This document shows, piece by piece, positions 1-10,982 of a stretch of DNA of 64,000 bases (within the stretch, counting starts at the first letter, position 1; every line of letters begins with the position of its first letter). The notes beneath the pieces are model-generated. The model did no database searches and was not told the origin of the DNA. It saw only the letters and a program-made list of their open reading frames with translations. Location of the stretch: assembly GCF_051912845.1 (NCBI RefSeq), contig NZ_JBNCBU010000001.1, positions 620,001-684,000 on the forward strand. The letters run 5' to 3'. The position numbers were made by a program, and so were the translations under genes. The DNA comes from Tsuneonella sediminis (lineage in GTDB: Bacteria; Pseudomonadota; Alphaproteobacteria; Sphingomonadales; Sphingomonadaceae).

Positions 1-498
1 GAGGAAGCGAAACAGGATCCCGCGCACGACAATCTCCTCGACGAAAGCGGCCTGCAACCCTGCGCCAAGGAGTATCATCGCAAGGCTCGTGCTGCCGCCC
101 CAGCCCAAAATCGAATAGCCGCCAAGCAGGGCGACCCCGCCGACGATCAGGCTCATGAGGAGAGCCGCGAGTACAGTTCCGCGAACGAAATCGATCCCGC
201 GCCGGTCGAACGGCAGATCGTCGCGCGCGTTTGCACCCAGCCTGCCGATAACGAGCTTGTACATCAGCACCGCAATCAGCGTGGCGCCGATCAGCGTTCC
301 GGCCATGACCGCCGCGCCGGGTGGGTCTTCGCGAACCAGCTGCCGCACGATAAGCGCGAACAGGACTATCGGGCCGTTTATCGCGACCAGCCCGGCGATC
401 AACGCGATAAGCGGGAAGTCGAGCGCCCGTCGCAAAAGTGGCGTCGACGGAGCGGTCTCGGAGACAGGCGGGCGCTCGGCACCCGCAGGTCGGCTCAC
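1..498 (-). CDS. CPBP-family intramembrane metalloprotease (C-terminus cut by window edge)
   Basis: Reading the minus strand from a GTG at 498 gives an open frame that runs off the left edge (166 codons visible). It has a polar N-terminus, then hydrophobic segments at about residues 28-55, 62-82 and 107-130. Near the edge is FVEEIVVRGILFRF, the EExxxR motif of CPBP (CAAX-protease and bacteriocin-processing, Abi) membrane proteases. The GTG overlaps the ada stop as GTGA (495-498), so the two genes are probably translationally coupled. The second conserved motif with its histidines should lie outside the window. The substrate cannot be deduced. Confidence 0.8.
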   Translation of the reverse strand, partial: MSRPAGAERPPVSETAPSTPLLRRALDFPLIALIAGLVAINGPIVLFALIVRQLVREDPPGAAVMAGTLIGATLIAVLMYKLVIGRLGANARDDLPFDRRGIDFVRGTVLAALLMSLIVGGVALLGGYSILGWGGSTSLAMILLGAGLQAAFVEEIVVRGILFRFL

Positions 499-1544
499 GC
501 CGCGCCCTCTCGCTTGAGCAGTTCGCGCTTGATGCCAAGGCCGTAGGCGTAGCCTCCGAGGTCCCCGCCGGTACGGATCACCCGGTGGCAAGGGATCAGC
601 ACCGCGACGTTGTTGCGCGCGTTCGCGCTGCCGGCGGCGCGCACCGCCCTGGGATTTCCGGCTGCCGCGGCGATCTCGGCATACGTGCGCGTTTCGCCCG
701 GCGGGATCGCCCGAAGCGCGCGCCAGCACGCTTCCTGAAATGCGGTGCCCTTGACGTCGAGGGGAATGTGCGAACTGTCGCCGGGCGTTTCGACAGAGGC
801 GACGACATCGGCGAGCAGTCGCTCGAATTCGCTGCCTCCCTCGACCAGGCGGGCATTGGGGAACCGGCGGGCAAGGTCTTCGGGCCCCTCGGCGAAAGAG
901 AGGCGGCACACGCCCTTGTCGGTGGCGGCGACCAGCATCGATCCCAGTGTCGTCCCGACCACCGCCCAGTGGATGGTCGTGCCGCGCCCGCCCGCAACCC
1001 ACGCCGAAGGCGCCATGCCCATCTTGCCCTCCATCGCTTCGTAGAACCGGCTCGCGCTCTCGTAACCCGCGTCGTAGATCGCATCCGTCACCCGCCCGGA
1101 CAAGGTCAACGCCGAGCGCGCCCTTTCCTCGCGCAAGGCGCGGGAATAGGCAGCGGGCGACAATCCGGTCGAGCGCGTGAACAGCCGCTGGAAGTGGCTG
1201 GGCGAATATCCGGTCAGCTCAGCGAGATCGTCCAGCCGGGGCTGGCCCGCGCTGGCCTTGATTTCGTCGATCGCGGCGATGACGGCCGCTTCCTCGCGGG
1301 ACACGTCATCGGGAACGCAGCGCTTGCAGGACCGCAGGCCTGCCGCCTCGGCCTCGGCGCAGGTGGCGTAGAACCGGACGTTCTCCCGCCGCGGCGCACG
1401 TGCCGGACAGCTGGGGCGGCAATAGATGCCGGTCGAATGCACGCCGGTCACGAACCGGCCGTCGTAACGGCGATCCTTCGCCATCGCGATTCGCCACCGG
1501 TCATCGTCGGTCAGTTCGGGCGAGAGGAAAGCTGCATCGGTCAT
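495..1544 (-). CDS. ada: Bifunctional Ada: methylphosphotriester/O6-alkylguanine-DNA methyltransferase and transcriptional activator
   Basis: 349 residues, close to E. coli Ada (354). The N-terminal zinc domain has Cys42, Cys46, Cys73 and Cys76 (YCRPSC ... SCKRC), where the first cysteine accepts methyl from phosphotriesters. An AraC-type helix-turn-helix follows at about 85-185, then a C-terminal methyltransferase domain with the PCHR active site (Cys319). In this family, self-methylation turns the protein into an activator of its own alkylation-repair regulon. I chose the ATG at 1544 because the frame further upstream has no family similarity. The gene overlaps the CPBP protease gene by 4 bp. 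Both catalytic cysteines are present, so it should be functional. Confidence 0.95.
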   Translation of the reverse strand: MTDAAFLSPELTDDDRWRIAMAKDRRYDGRFVTGVHSTGIYCRPSCPARAPRRENVRFYATCAEAEAAGLRSCKRCVPDDVSREEAAVIAAIDEIKASAGQPRLDDLAELTGYSPSHFQRLFTRSTGLSPAAYSRALREERARSALTLSGRVTDAIYDAGYESASRFYEAMEGKMGMAPSAWVAGGRGTTIHWAVVGTTLGSMLVAATDKGVCRLSFAEGPEDLARRFPNARLVEGGSEFERLLADVVASVETPGDSSHIPLDVKGTAFQEACWRALRAIPPGETRTYAEIAAAAGNPRAVRAAGSANARNNVAVLIPCHRVIRTGGDLGGYAYGLGIKRELLKREGAA

Positions 1545-1662
1545 CGCTTGGTCGTCCTCGTTCGTGCCATATCGGATCGCGGCTGAACAGGTAGCGCCGT
1601 CCGCCGGGCCGCGCTTCCCGCGGCTTGCGGTCAATCCCGGGCGCGGGCACAAGCCGCGGCCA

Positions 1663-3210
1663 ATGGTTCGCCTGTTCACTCTCGTGGCCGCGCTGCTCGC
1701 GCTCGCTGTGCCTTCGCCCGCTCGGCCCGAGGCGTCCGACATCACCGTCGCCGCGCGCGGGGTGGTGCGCGTCGTCATCATGGGGACCGACGGCCAGCGC
1801 GTCTTCCCCGTCAGCCACGGCACCGGCTTTGCCGTGACCCCGACGAAGATCGTCACCAACGCCCACGTCGTGCGTGAGGTTCTCCAGGACGATACCTTGC
1901 GGATCGCCATCGTGCCGCCCGACGGCGACGGCGCGGATTACGGCAAGGTCATGACCGTATCGACCGTCAAGGACCTTGCGCTGGTGGAGGTGACCGGCGC
2001 GCTGCGGCTACCCCCGTTGACTCTGACCGGGAATGCGGCTGGCGACGGGGACGAAGTGGCGGCCGTCGGCTATCCGATGAACGTCGATCGGGCGCAGGGA
2101 CTCGACATTGCGGACCTGTTCCGTCCCCAGCCGCCGGTGAAAAGCAGGGGTTTCGTTTCGGGCCTGCGGCCCAGCCGCGATTTCGACACCGTGCTTCATA
2201 CCGCGGCGATCGCCCGGGGCAATTCGGGAGGGCCGTTGCTCGACGCCTGCGGGCGCGTCCTCGGGGTCAACAGTTTCGGCACGACTTCGGACGACAGCTC
2301 GGACGCCGAATTCTCGTTCGCGGTGTCGGGTCGCGAATTGCTGCCCTTCCTGAAATCGGCCGGAATCGACCCGTCGGTCAACACGATGCCGTGTCGCTCG
2401 ATGGCCCAGCTCGACGCCGCGGAACGCGAACGATTGCAGGCCGAGCAGGCTGCGGCCCGCGCCCGGCTGGCCCAGCGCGCCGAAAGCGACCGGGAACGCC
2501 GCGAACGCGCCCGCTTCGAAGCGCAGCTTTCCGTGATGAGCGATCGCGAGAACGCTATGGCGATTGCCGGCCTGCTGATCATCCTGGCAGTCGGGTCCGG
2601 ATACGCGGCGTGGACCCTGCGCGGTGGGGAGGACGGCGGCAAGAAGATGCGCCTCGCCGGCGCGCTCGCAGCGGTGGCATCGATCGCCGCGCTCGCGGTG
2701 TGGTTCACCCGGCCCGGGATCGATGCGATAGACCGGCGCGTCGCCGACATGATGGCCGACGGCGCCCCCGCCGGCGGCGATGCGGGCAAGGAAGAACAGC
2801 CGGGCGCGGCCGAACTAAGCTGCTCGATCGAGCTCGACCGCAGCAGGATCGTTAGCGCCCCCTCCGAAGACCTTGCTTTCGCATGGGAACCCGATGGCTG
2901 CGTCAACGGTCGGACCCAGTATGGTTTTGCCGAGGGCCGCTGGACCCGCCTGTTCGTTCCGAACGACGAGGATACGGTCTCGGTCAACAGCTTCGATCCC
3001 GAGACCCGGGTGTTCCGCATCGACCGCTTTCCGCTGACCCAGTCGGCCATGACCCGCGCCCGCGAAGCGCGTGGCAAGTACCGCCCTCCCGCGTGCGGCG
3101 CCACGAACGCGGCAGGCCGGCTCGGCGAGCAACAGTCGGCGGTGGTGGCGCTGCTCCCCCGGCAGGCAAATGAGCGGCTGGTCTACAGCTGCCGGGCCGA
3201 GGGTAGCTGA
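1663..3210 (+). CDS. Membrane-anchored trypsin-like serine protease
   Basis: 515 residues from the ATG at 1663, which opens directly into a hydrophobic signal-like stretch (1-22). The chymotrypsin-fold domain shows the catalytic triad: His68 (TNAHVV), Asp104 (VKDLALVEV) and Ser188 (ARGNSGGPLL). Then come a charged Ala/Arg/Glu-rich probable coiled coil (about 248-298), two predicted transmembrane helices (about 299-319 and 331-349) and a roughly 150-residue C-terminal domain I do not recognise. There is no PDZ domain, unlike DegP/HtrA. The protease domain probably faces the periplasm. It is divergent from ada and sits 174 bp before atpH. The substrate is unknown. Confidence 0.85.
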   Translation: MVRLFTLVAALLALAVPSPARPEASDITVAARGVVRVVIMGTDGQRVFPVSHGTGFAVTPTKIVTNAHVVREVLQDDTLRIAIVPPDGDGADYGKVMTVSTVKDLALVEVTGALRLPPLTLTGNAAGDGDEVAAVGYPMNVDRAQGLDIADLFRPQPPVKSRGFVSGLRPSRDFDTVLHTAAIARGNSGGPLLDACGRVLGVNSFGTTSDDSSDAEFSFAVSGRELLPFLKSAGIDPSVNTMPCRSMAQLDAAERERLQAEQAAARARLAQRAESDRERRERARFEAQLSVMSDRENAMAIAGLLIILAVGSGYAAWTLRGGEDGGKKMRLAGALAAVASIAALAVWFTRPGIDAIDRRVADMMADGAPAGGDAGKEEQPGAAELSCSIELDRSRIVSAPSEDLAFAWEPDGCVNGRTQYGFAEGRWTRLFVPNDEDTVSVNSFDPETRVFRIDRFPLTQSAMTRAREARGKYRPPACGATNAAGRLGEQQSAVVALLPRQANERLVYSCRAEGS

Positions 3211-3384
3211 GCCGGTACGACAGCCCCATGCGGGCGATCTCTTTCAGCCGTGCCCCGACTCCCGGTTGCATCGCCGCAAACCCGGTGATAGGGGCGCGCC
3301 AGCCTTGCCCGGGGAGCCTTGCGGCTGTCCACTTCGCGGCGAAGCCCAAAATCGAATTTCCCGGATCCAAGAGGACCATCGCGC

Positions 3385-3939
3385 GTGGATATTTCCGCCG
3401 GTATTCAGGCTAGCCTCGCAGGGCGTTACGCCTCTGCATTGTTCGAACTCGCCAGCGAGGCGGGGACGGTGACGGCGGTCGAATCGGACCTCGACACACT
3501 TGCCGCCGCGCTCGCCGAATCGGCCGACCTGCGCGCGCTGACGACCAACCCGGAAATCGGCCGGAAGGCGCAGGGGGCCGCGATCGAAGCAGTTGCTACC
3601 GCGCTCGGCCTGTCGGACCTGACGAAGAAGTTCCTCGGCACGCTGGCCAAGAACGGCCGCCTGTCGCACCTCGCCGACATGGTCCGCGCGTTCCGCACGA
3701 TCGCCGCTGCCCAGCGCGGCGAAGTGACCGCCGAGGTCACCAGCGCCCACGCGCTCACCGACGCGCAGATCGATCAGCTTCGCCAGAAGCTGACGCAGCG
3801 CGAAGGCCGCACCGTGAAACTTTCCACCAAGGTGGACCCGGACCTGCTCGGCGGGCTCGTGGTCACCGTGGGGTCGAAGCGGATCGATGGTTCGATCCGC
3901 ACCCGTCTCAACTCCCTTGCCCAGGCCATGAAGGCCTAA
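3385..3939 (+). CDS. atpH: ATP synthase F1 subunit delta
   Basis: 184 residues, the usual delta (OSCP-type) length, starting at a GTG (VDISAGIQ). The N-terminal helical domain has the family pattern ASLAGRYASALFELA. The C-terminal part contains DPDLLGGLVVTVGSKRIDGSI, matching the delta signature. Delta forms part of the peripheral stalk that ties the F1 head to subunit b. It is the first gene of the F1 operon; the F0 genes are not in this window, as is usual in alphaproteobacteria. Frame upstream of the GTG has no similarity, so the longer reading to 3319 was rejected. A promoter is expected in 3211-3384, but I see no convincing -35/-10 pair. Confidence 0.95.
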   Translation: MDISAGIQASLAGRYASALFELASEAGTVTAVESDLDTLAAALAESADLRALTTNPEIGRKAQGAAIEAVATALGLSDLTKKFLGTLAKNGRLSHLADMVRAFRTIAAAQRGEVTAEVTSAHALTDAQIDQLRQKLTQREGRTVKLSTKVDPDLLGGLVVTVGSKRIDGSIRTRLNSLAQAMKA

Positions 3940-3975
3940 GGGCGCAAGCCCGTCCCTGAAAAGGTACATCACGTC

Positions 3976-5505
<1,530 letters not shown>

Positions 5506-5533
5506 ACCCGAGAAGACTAGCTAGGGAGCCGAA

Positions 5534-6403
5534 ATGGCCTCGCTGAAGGAACTCAAGGGTCGGATCAACTCGGTCAAGTCGACCCAGAAGATCACCAAGG
5601 CCAAGCAGATGGTCGCGGCCGCCAAGTTGCGCAAGGCGCAGGCGGCGGCCGAGGCCGCGCGTCCCTATGCCGAGCGGCTGGGCAAGGTCATGGCCTCGCT
5701 CGCGAGCAAGGTATCGGGAGAAGGCGCGCCGAAGCTGTTCGCCGGCACCGGCAGGGAACAGCGCCACCTGCTCGTCGTCGCCAACAGCGACAAGGGGCTG
5801 GCCGGCGCATTCAACTCGAACATCGTGCGCGCCGCACTTGCCAAGGCGGCGGAATTGAAGGCCGCCGGCAAGGAGGTCGATTTCTATCTGGTCGGCCGGA
5901 AGGGTCGCGCGCCGATCCGCCGCGCGCACCCGCAGAACATCGCCCGCATGTTCGACACGACCGATGTCCGCGAACCCGGCTACGACGAGGCCGAGCGCAT
6001 CGTCGCCGAACTCATGGAGATGTACGAGGCCGGCAAGTTCGACGTCGCGCACCTGTTCTACAGCAAGTTCAAGTCGGCGCTGACGCAGGAACCCACGCGC
6101 CTGCAGATCATCCCTGTCCCCGCGCCCGAGACGGCGACGGCGAGCCAGGCCGCGGTCGAGTACGAGCCCGACGAGGAGGAAATCCTCGCCGAGCTTCTGC
6201 CGCGCTACCTCAAGACCCAGGTCTTCGGTGCGCTGCTCGAGAACCAGGCATCCGAGCAGGGCGCCTCGATGACCGCGATGGACAACGCCACGCGCAACGC
6301 GGGCGAGCTGATCAACAAGCTTACCATCCAGTACAACCGCAGCCGCCAGGCCGCGATCACCACCGAACTCATCGAAATCATCGCGGGCGCGGAAGCGCTC
6401 TGA
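5534..6403 (+). CDS. atpG: ATP synthase F1 subunit gamma
   Basis: 289 residues. The N-terminus MASLKELKGRINSVKSTQKI and the C-terminus (SMTAMDNATRNAGELINKL, then NRSRQAAITTELIEIIAGAEAL) are the two coiled-coil strands of the rotating central shaft, and both are highly conserved. A gAGGGAGCCGaa ribosome binding site precedes the ATG. The stop is 13 bp before a lipoprotein gene that separates atpG from atpD. Confidence 0.98.
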   Translation: MASLKELKGRINSVKSTQKITKAKQMVAAAKLRKAQAAAEAARPYAERLGKVMASLASKVSGEGAPKLFAGTGREQRHLLVVANSDKGLAGAFNSNIVRAALAKAAELKAAGKEVDFYLVGRKGRAPIRRAHPQNIARMFDTTDVREPGYDEAERIVAELMEMYEAGKFDVAHLFYSKFKSALTQEPTRLQIIPVPAPETATASQAAVEYEPDEEEILAELLPRYLKTQVFGALLENQASEQGASMTAMDNATRNAGELINKLTIQYNRSRQAAITTELIEIIAGAEAL

Positions 6404-6416
6404 CCAGGGTCGACAC

Positions 6417-6800
6417 GTGAACAAGATCGCTTTCCTTCTTCCCGTTCTCGCGCTTGCCGCATGTGGACAGGAACCCGCCCCCGAGCCGGCCGCCACCCAG
6501 GCGGCACCGGTGGCGCCGGCACCCACCCTGCCCGCCCCCGACACGCAGGATTTCGCGGCCGCGTTTGCAGCTGCCTGCAACGGCGGTGAACCCGTCAACC
6601 AGGCCACCTGCAAGCGCGCCGGCATGGGTTCGCCCAATGTCGTGTGCGACTACAGCCTGGGCGATGACGAGTACCTTCGCCACAAGGCGACCCTGAGCCC
6701 CAATGCCGACAAGACCGGCTGGGTGCTCGCCGATCCCGCAAATGTCTGCACCGAACACGGTGCCGAACCCACCGAAACCGCAGCTTCCGAAAGCCAGTAG
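6417..6800 (+). CDS. Small lipoprotein encoded inside the ATP synthase operon
   Basis: 127 residues from a GTG at 6417, with AGGG 7 nt upstream. It begins MNKIAFLLPVLALAACG, a signal peptide with a lipobox and acylatable Cys16. A Pro/Ala-rich linker follows (17-42), then a short domain with four cysteines (54, 65, 77, 111) that could form two disulfides in the periplasm. I do not recognise the family. The gene sits 13 bp after atpG and 12 bp before atpD in the same orientation, so it should be co-transcribed with F1. An exported lipoprotein is not a known ATP synthase part, and its role is unknown. Confidence 0.8.
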   Translation: MNKIAFLLPVLALAACGQEPAPEPAATQAAPVAPAPTLPAPDTQDFAAAFAAACNGGEPVNQATCKRAGMGSPNVVCDYSLGDDEYLRHKATLSPNADKTGWVLADPANVCTEHGAEPTETAASESQ

Positions 6801-6812
6801 GAAACATATACC

Positions 6813-8270
<1,458 letters not shown>

Positions 8271-8274
8271 GACA

Positions 8275-8532
8275 ATGGCCCTGCACTTCGAGCTGGTCAC
8301 GCCGGCAAAGCTGGTCCGGTCCGAGGACGTCCACATGGTGGTCGTCCCCGGCACCGAAGGCGACTTCGGCGTGCTCGAGGGCCATGCGCCCGTGATGTCG
8401 ACCATTCGCGACGGCGCGATCCAGGTGTTTCGCACCGAGGGCGCGGCGCCGGAGCACATCGAAGTTCGCGGCGGGTTCGCCGAGGTGGGCGAGAATGGCC
8501 TGACGGTGCTCGCCGAGCACGTCGAGGCCTGA
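8275..8532 (+). CDS. atpC: ATP synthase F1 subunit epsilon, short form
   Basis: 85 residues, matching only the N-terminal beta-sandwich of epsilon: FELVTPAKLV, VVVPGTEGDFGVLEGHAPVMS and FAEVGENGLTVLAE. The usual roughly 50-residue C-terminal helical hairpin, which in E. coli can inhibit ATP hydrolysis, is absent. The stop is clean and the next gene begins 14 bp later, so this is a short family form rather than a frameshift. Confidence 0.93.
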   Translation: MALHFELVTPAKLVRSEDVHMVVVPGTEGDFGVLEGHAPVMSTIRDGAIQVFRTEGAAPEHIEVRGGFAEVGENGLTVLAEHVEA

Positions 8533-8546
8533 TCATCCGCAAGCTG

Positions 8547-8897
8547 ATGAGTGACGCGCGCACGCAGCTCTGGCTGCGGCGCGCGTTTTTCGTGGCGGCC
8601 GCCTTCGCGCTCGTCATGGCGCTGCTTCCCCGGCCCCCGGAACTGCCCGGCGGACCCGGCGACAAGGTGCAGCACATTCTCGCCTTCGTTACCCTGGGGG
8701 TGCTCGCCGCCGCCGGCTGGCGCGACCGCTCCGTGCTCATCCTGTTCGTCTGGCTCGCCGCATTCGGCGGGGTCATCGAAATCGCACAAACGATTCCGGC
8801 GCTGAACCGCCACGCCCAGTGGAGCGACTGGGCAGCGGACATGGCGGCTGCGATCGTCGCGCTCGCCGCAACACGCCTGATCCTTGGGCGCGGTTAA
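8547..8897 (+). CDS. VanZ-like membrane protein
   Basis: 116 residues with about four hydrophobic segments (12-30, 44-58, 62-82, 95-112). The pattern GDKVQHILAFVTLGVLA ... GGVIEIAQTI ... RHAQWSDWAADMAA resembles VanZ-family proteins, which carry a conserved DK-H motif and a WxDxxxD-like motif. The function of these small VanZ-like proteins is generally unknown. It starts 14 bp after atpC and may be the last gene of that transcript. Confidence 0.75.
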   Translation: MSDARTQLWLRRAFFVAAAFALVMALLPRPPELPGGPGDKVQHILAFVTLGVLAAAGWRDRSVLILFVWLAAFGGVIEIAQTIPALNRHAQWSDWAADMAAAIVALAATRLILGRG

Positions 8898-9033
8898 CCG
8901 GGCGGGCAGTCGGTTCGGCGCGCATCCTGCACGACCGGGATGCTCAACGCCCTGTAAACCAGTACTCGCAAGACCGAATTAACCCTCGGCGCACACCGTC
9001 GCTTTCGGACGGGGGCGTCGAGGAGTGAATTGC

Positions 9034-9270
9034 ATGGCGTACCCATATGACAGCACGGTTTCGGCAGCGATCAAGCGCGCCGGACTTCCCAGGTCGCACA
9101 AGGTCCACTGGTCCGAGCAGCGCAAGGCCGACGTCGTCCGCGCGGTGCGCGACAAACTGATCACGTTCGACGAAGCGCGCTGGCGCTACCTGCTGAGCCG
9201 AAGCGAATTCCGCCAGTGGGAAGAAAAGGTCGACCAGCAGGTCGCGGAAGAGGCCAGGGAAACCGCCTGA
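9034..9270 (+). CDS. sciP: SciP-like CtrA inhibitor (DUF1153 family)
   Basis: 78 residues. The core (W)SEQRKADVVRAVRDKL, DEARWRYLLSRSEF and RQWEEKV fits DUF1153/SciP, a small helix-turn-helix protein. In Caulobacter it binds CtrA and blocks activation of CtrA promoters late in the cell cycle. I chose the ATG at 9034 because AGGAG lies 8 nt upstream; a GTG at 9025 sits on top of that AGGAG. The leader contains TTAACC at 8979, a possible CtrA half-site, but I see no full TTAA-N7-TTAA site. Family assignment is fairly sure; function is by homology. Confidence 0.8.
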   Translation: MAYPYDSTVSAAIKRAGLPRSHKVHWSEQRKADVVRAVRDKLITFDEARWRYLLSRSEFRQWEEKVDQQVAEEARETA

Positions 9271-9277
9271 TCTGTCG

Positions 9278-9559
9278 TTACCTTCGCGCCGTTCGTGTCG
9301 GCGCGTGGAAGTCGGGTGGCTTGTCGGCAACCCATTCGAGGAACTTCGCCAGCGCCGCGTTTTCGAGCAATGCGGCAAGGTCTCCGCCGATGCGCGCGAG
9401 CGCCGCGTTGGTGAAGTTGGCATGGATCGCCCGGTGGCAGATCGGATGGACCGGGACCGTATCCCGGCCCTTCTTGGCCTTGGGAACAGTGTGGTGCTGC
9501 TGCACCTTGTCTCCCAGCGGACGCCGGCAGAGCCAGCATGTCGAGGGCTCCTCGTTCAG
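9278..9559 (-). CDS. Small HNH endonuclease-like protein, probable CTG start
   Basis: 93 residues if read from the CTG at 9559. The zinc pair CWLC (residues 8-11) and QQHHTVPKAKKGRDT, VHPICHRAIHANF form the HNH beta-beta-alpha metal fold, with HH and CH..IH as likely metal ligands. The first ATG/GTG/TTG in frame is a GTG at 9505, but starting there would delete the CWLC pair. The CTG overlaps the glmU stop (CTGA) and has GGAG 8 nt upstream in the glmU 3' end, so coupled CTG initiation is the most economical reading. Such proteins may nick DNA, but the target is unknown. Confidence 0.65.
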   Translation of the reverse strand: MNEEPSTCWLCRRPLGDKVQQHHTVPKAKKGRDTVPVHPICHRAIHANFTNAALARIGGDLAALLENAALAKFLEWVADKPPDFHAPTRTARR

Positions 9560-10920
9560 GCTTTTTTCTCCGCCGCTTTCTTCTTTTTCATCGCATCGTG
9601 AAAGCGGTCGGCCCAGCCAGGCTTCACCATCTGCTCCGCACGGACCATCCTCAGCTCGCCCGCGACGACATCGCGGCTGACCGCACTGCCGGCCGCCACT
9701 ATCGCATCGGCGCCGATCCGCACGGGCGCGATCAGCGCGCTGTTGGATCCGATGAAGGCGCGTTCGCCGATCACGGTGCGGTGCTTGAAATAGCCATCGT
9801 AGTTGCAGGTGATGGTCCCCGCCCCGATGTTGGCCCCCGCCCCCACCTCGGCATCGCCAAGGTAGGTCAGGTGGCTGGCCTTCGCGCCCTCGCCCAGCAC
9901 GGCCTTCTTCATCTCCACGAAGTTGCCGACCTTGGCTCCCTTCTCCATCACCGCGCCGGGGCGGAGCCGGGCGAATGGGCCGACCTCGCAGCCCTCGCCT
10001 ATCGTCGCGCCCTCGATGTGGCAGAAAGCCTTGATTCTCGCCCCGTCAGCCACCTTCACCCCCGGGCCGAAGACCACGTTCGGCTCGACGGTCACGTCGC
10101 GGCCGATCTCGGTATCGTAGCTGAAGAACACGGTTTCGGGCGCGCGGAGCGAGGCGCCGTTCGCCATAGCTTCCTCGCGCCGGAATTCCTGCCACTGCAC
10201 CTCGGCGGCGGCGAGTTCGGCCCGCGAATTGATCCCGCGTACCTCGGCCTCGTCGGTCTCGATGCACGCACTCGCGCGCCCGTCCGCAAGGGCGGTCATC
10301 ACGATGTCGGGGAGGTAATACTCGCCCGCCGCGTTGTCGTTGCCGATGCGCCCCAGCAGCGTGAACAGGTCCTTTGCGCGCGCCGCGAGCATGCCCGAAT
10401 TGCACAGGTCGACCGCCCGCTCTTCTTCGGAGGCATCCTTGAATTCGACCATCTTCGCGATCGTTCGACCGTCGTGGGAGATCACCCGTCCGTACGCGGC
10501 AGGATCGCCGGCCCGGAATGCCAGCACAACCGCGGGCGGCGCGTCGTCCTCGTGCAGACGGTCGAGCATCCGTCGCATCGTTTCAGGACTTACGAAAGGC
10601 ACGTCGCCGTAAAGGACGAGGACGTCACCGTCGAAGCCGGCCAGCTGCTCCTCAGCCTGCTGCACGGCGTGGCCGGTGCCCAGCTGAGGCTCTTGCAGCG
10701 CGGTCTTCGCACGTCCCGATACCGCAGCCTCGATCTGCTCGCGCCCGCTGCCCACCACGACCACCGTCTCGCGAGGGCCGAGCCGGTCCACGCTTGCCAT
10801 CAGGTGGTGCAGCATGGGCCGGCCGCCGATCGGGTGAAGCACCTTGTGCAGGTCGCTCTTCATGCGGGTCCCCTTGCCTGCGGCAAGGATGATGGCGGCG
10901 AATTCACGTGTGGTGTTCAT
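9556..10920 (-). CDS. glmU: Bifunctional UDP-N-acetylglucosamine pyrophosphorylase / glucosamine-1-phosphate N-acetyltransferase
   Basis: 454 residues. The N-terminal uridylyltransferase has AAIILAAGKGTRMKSDLHKVL at about 7-27. The C-terminal left-handed beta-helix acetyltransferase has hexapeptide repeats from about 250 and the Lys/His-rich active-site stretch SHLTYLGDAEVGAGANIGAG. It makes UDP-GlcNAc for peptidoglycan and LPS. I chose the ATG at 10920 (MNTTREF) because the alternative 18 bp upstream adds only an unconserved MAWPAA. A lysine-rich tail (KKKKAAEKK) ends the protein. Divergent from gph. Confidence 0.97.
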   Translation of the reverse strand: MNTTREFAAIILAAGKGTRMKSDLHKVLHPIGGRPMLHHLMASVDRLGPRETVVVVGSGREQIEAAVSGRAKTALQEPQLGTGHAVQQAEEQLAGFDGDVLVLYGDVPFVSPETMRRMLDRLHEDDAPPAVVLAFRAGDPAAYGRVISHDGRTIAKMVEFKDASEEERAVDLCNSGMLAARAKDLFTLLGRIGNDNAAGEYYLPDIVMTALADGRASACIETDEAEVRGINSRAELAAAEVQWQEFRREEAMANGASLRAPETVFFSYDTEIGRDVTVEPNVVFGPGVKVADGARIKAFCHIEGATIGEGCEVGPFARLRPGAVMEKGAKVGNFVEMKKAVLGEGAKASHLTYLGDAEVGAGANIGAGTITCNYDGYFKHRTVIGERAFIGSNSALIAPVRIGADAIVAAGSAVSRDVVAGELRMVRAEQMVKPGWADRFHDAMKKKKAAEKKA

Positions 10921-10982
10921 GGCGGCAGGCCATGCCACCGATTGCTTGCGGTTGGAAGAATCCCCGCTACCGGTGCAGCGCG

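Noticed and set aside
8979..8984. Full CtrA site upstream of the sciP-like gene
   Set aside because: Only a TTAACC half is present; no second TTAA at the 7-nt spacing.
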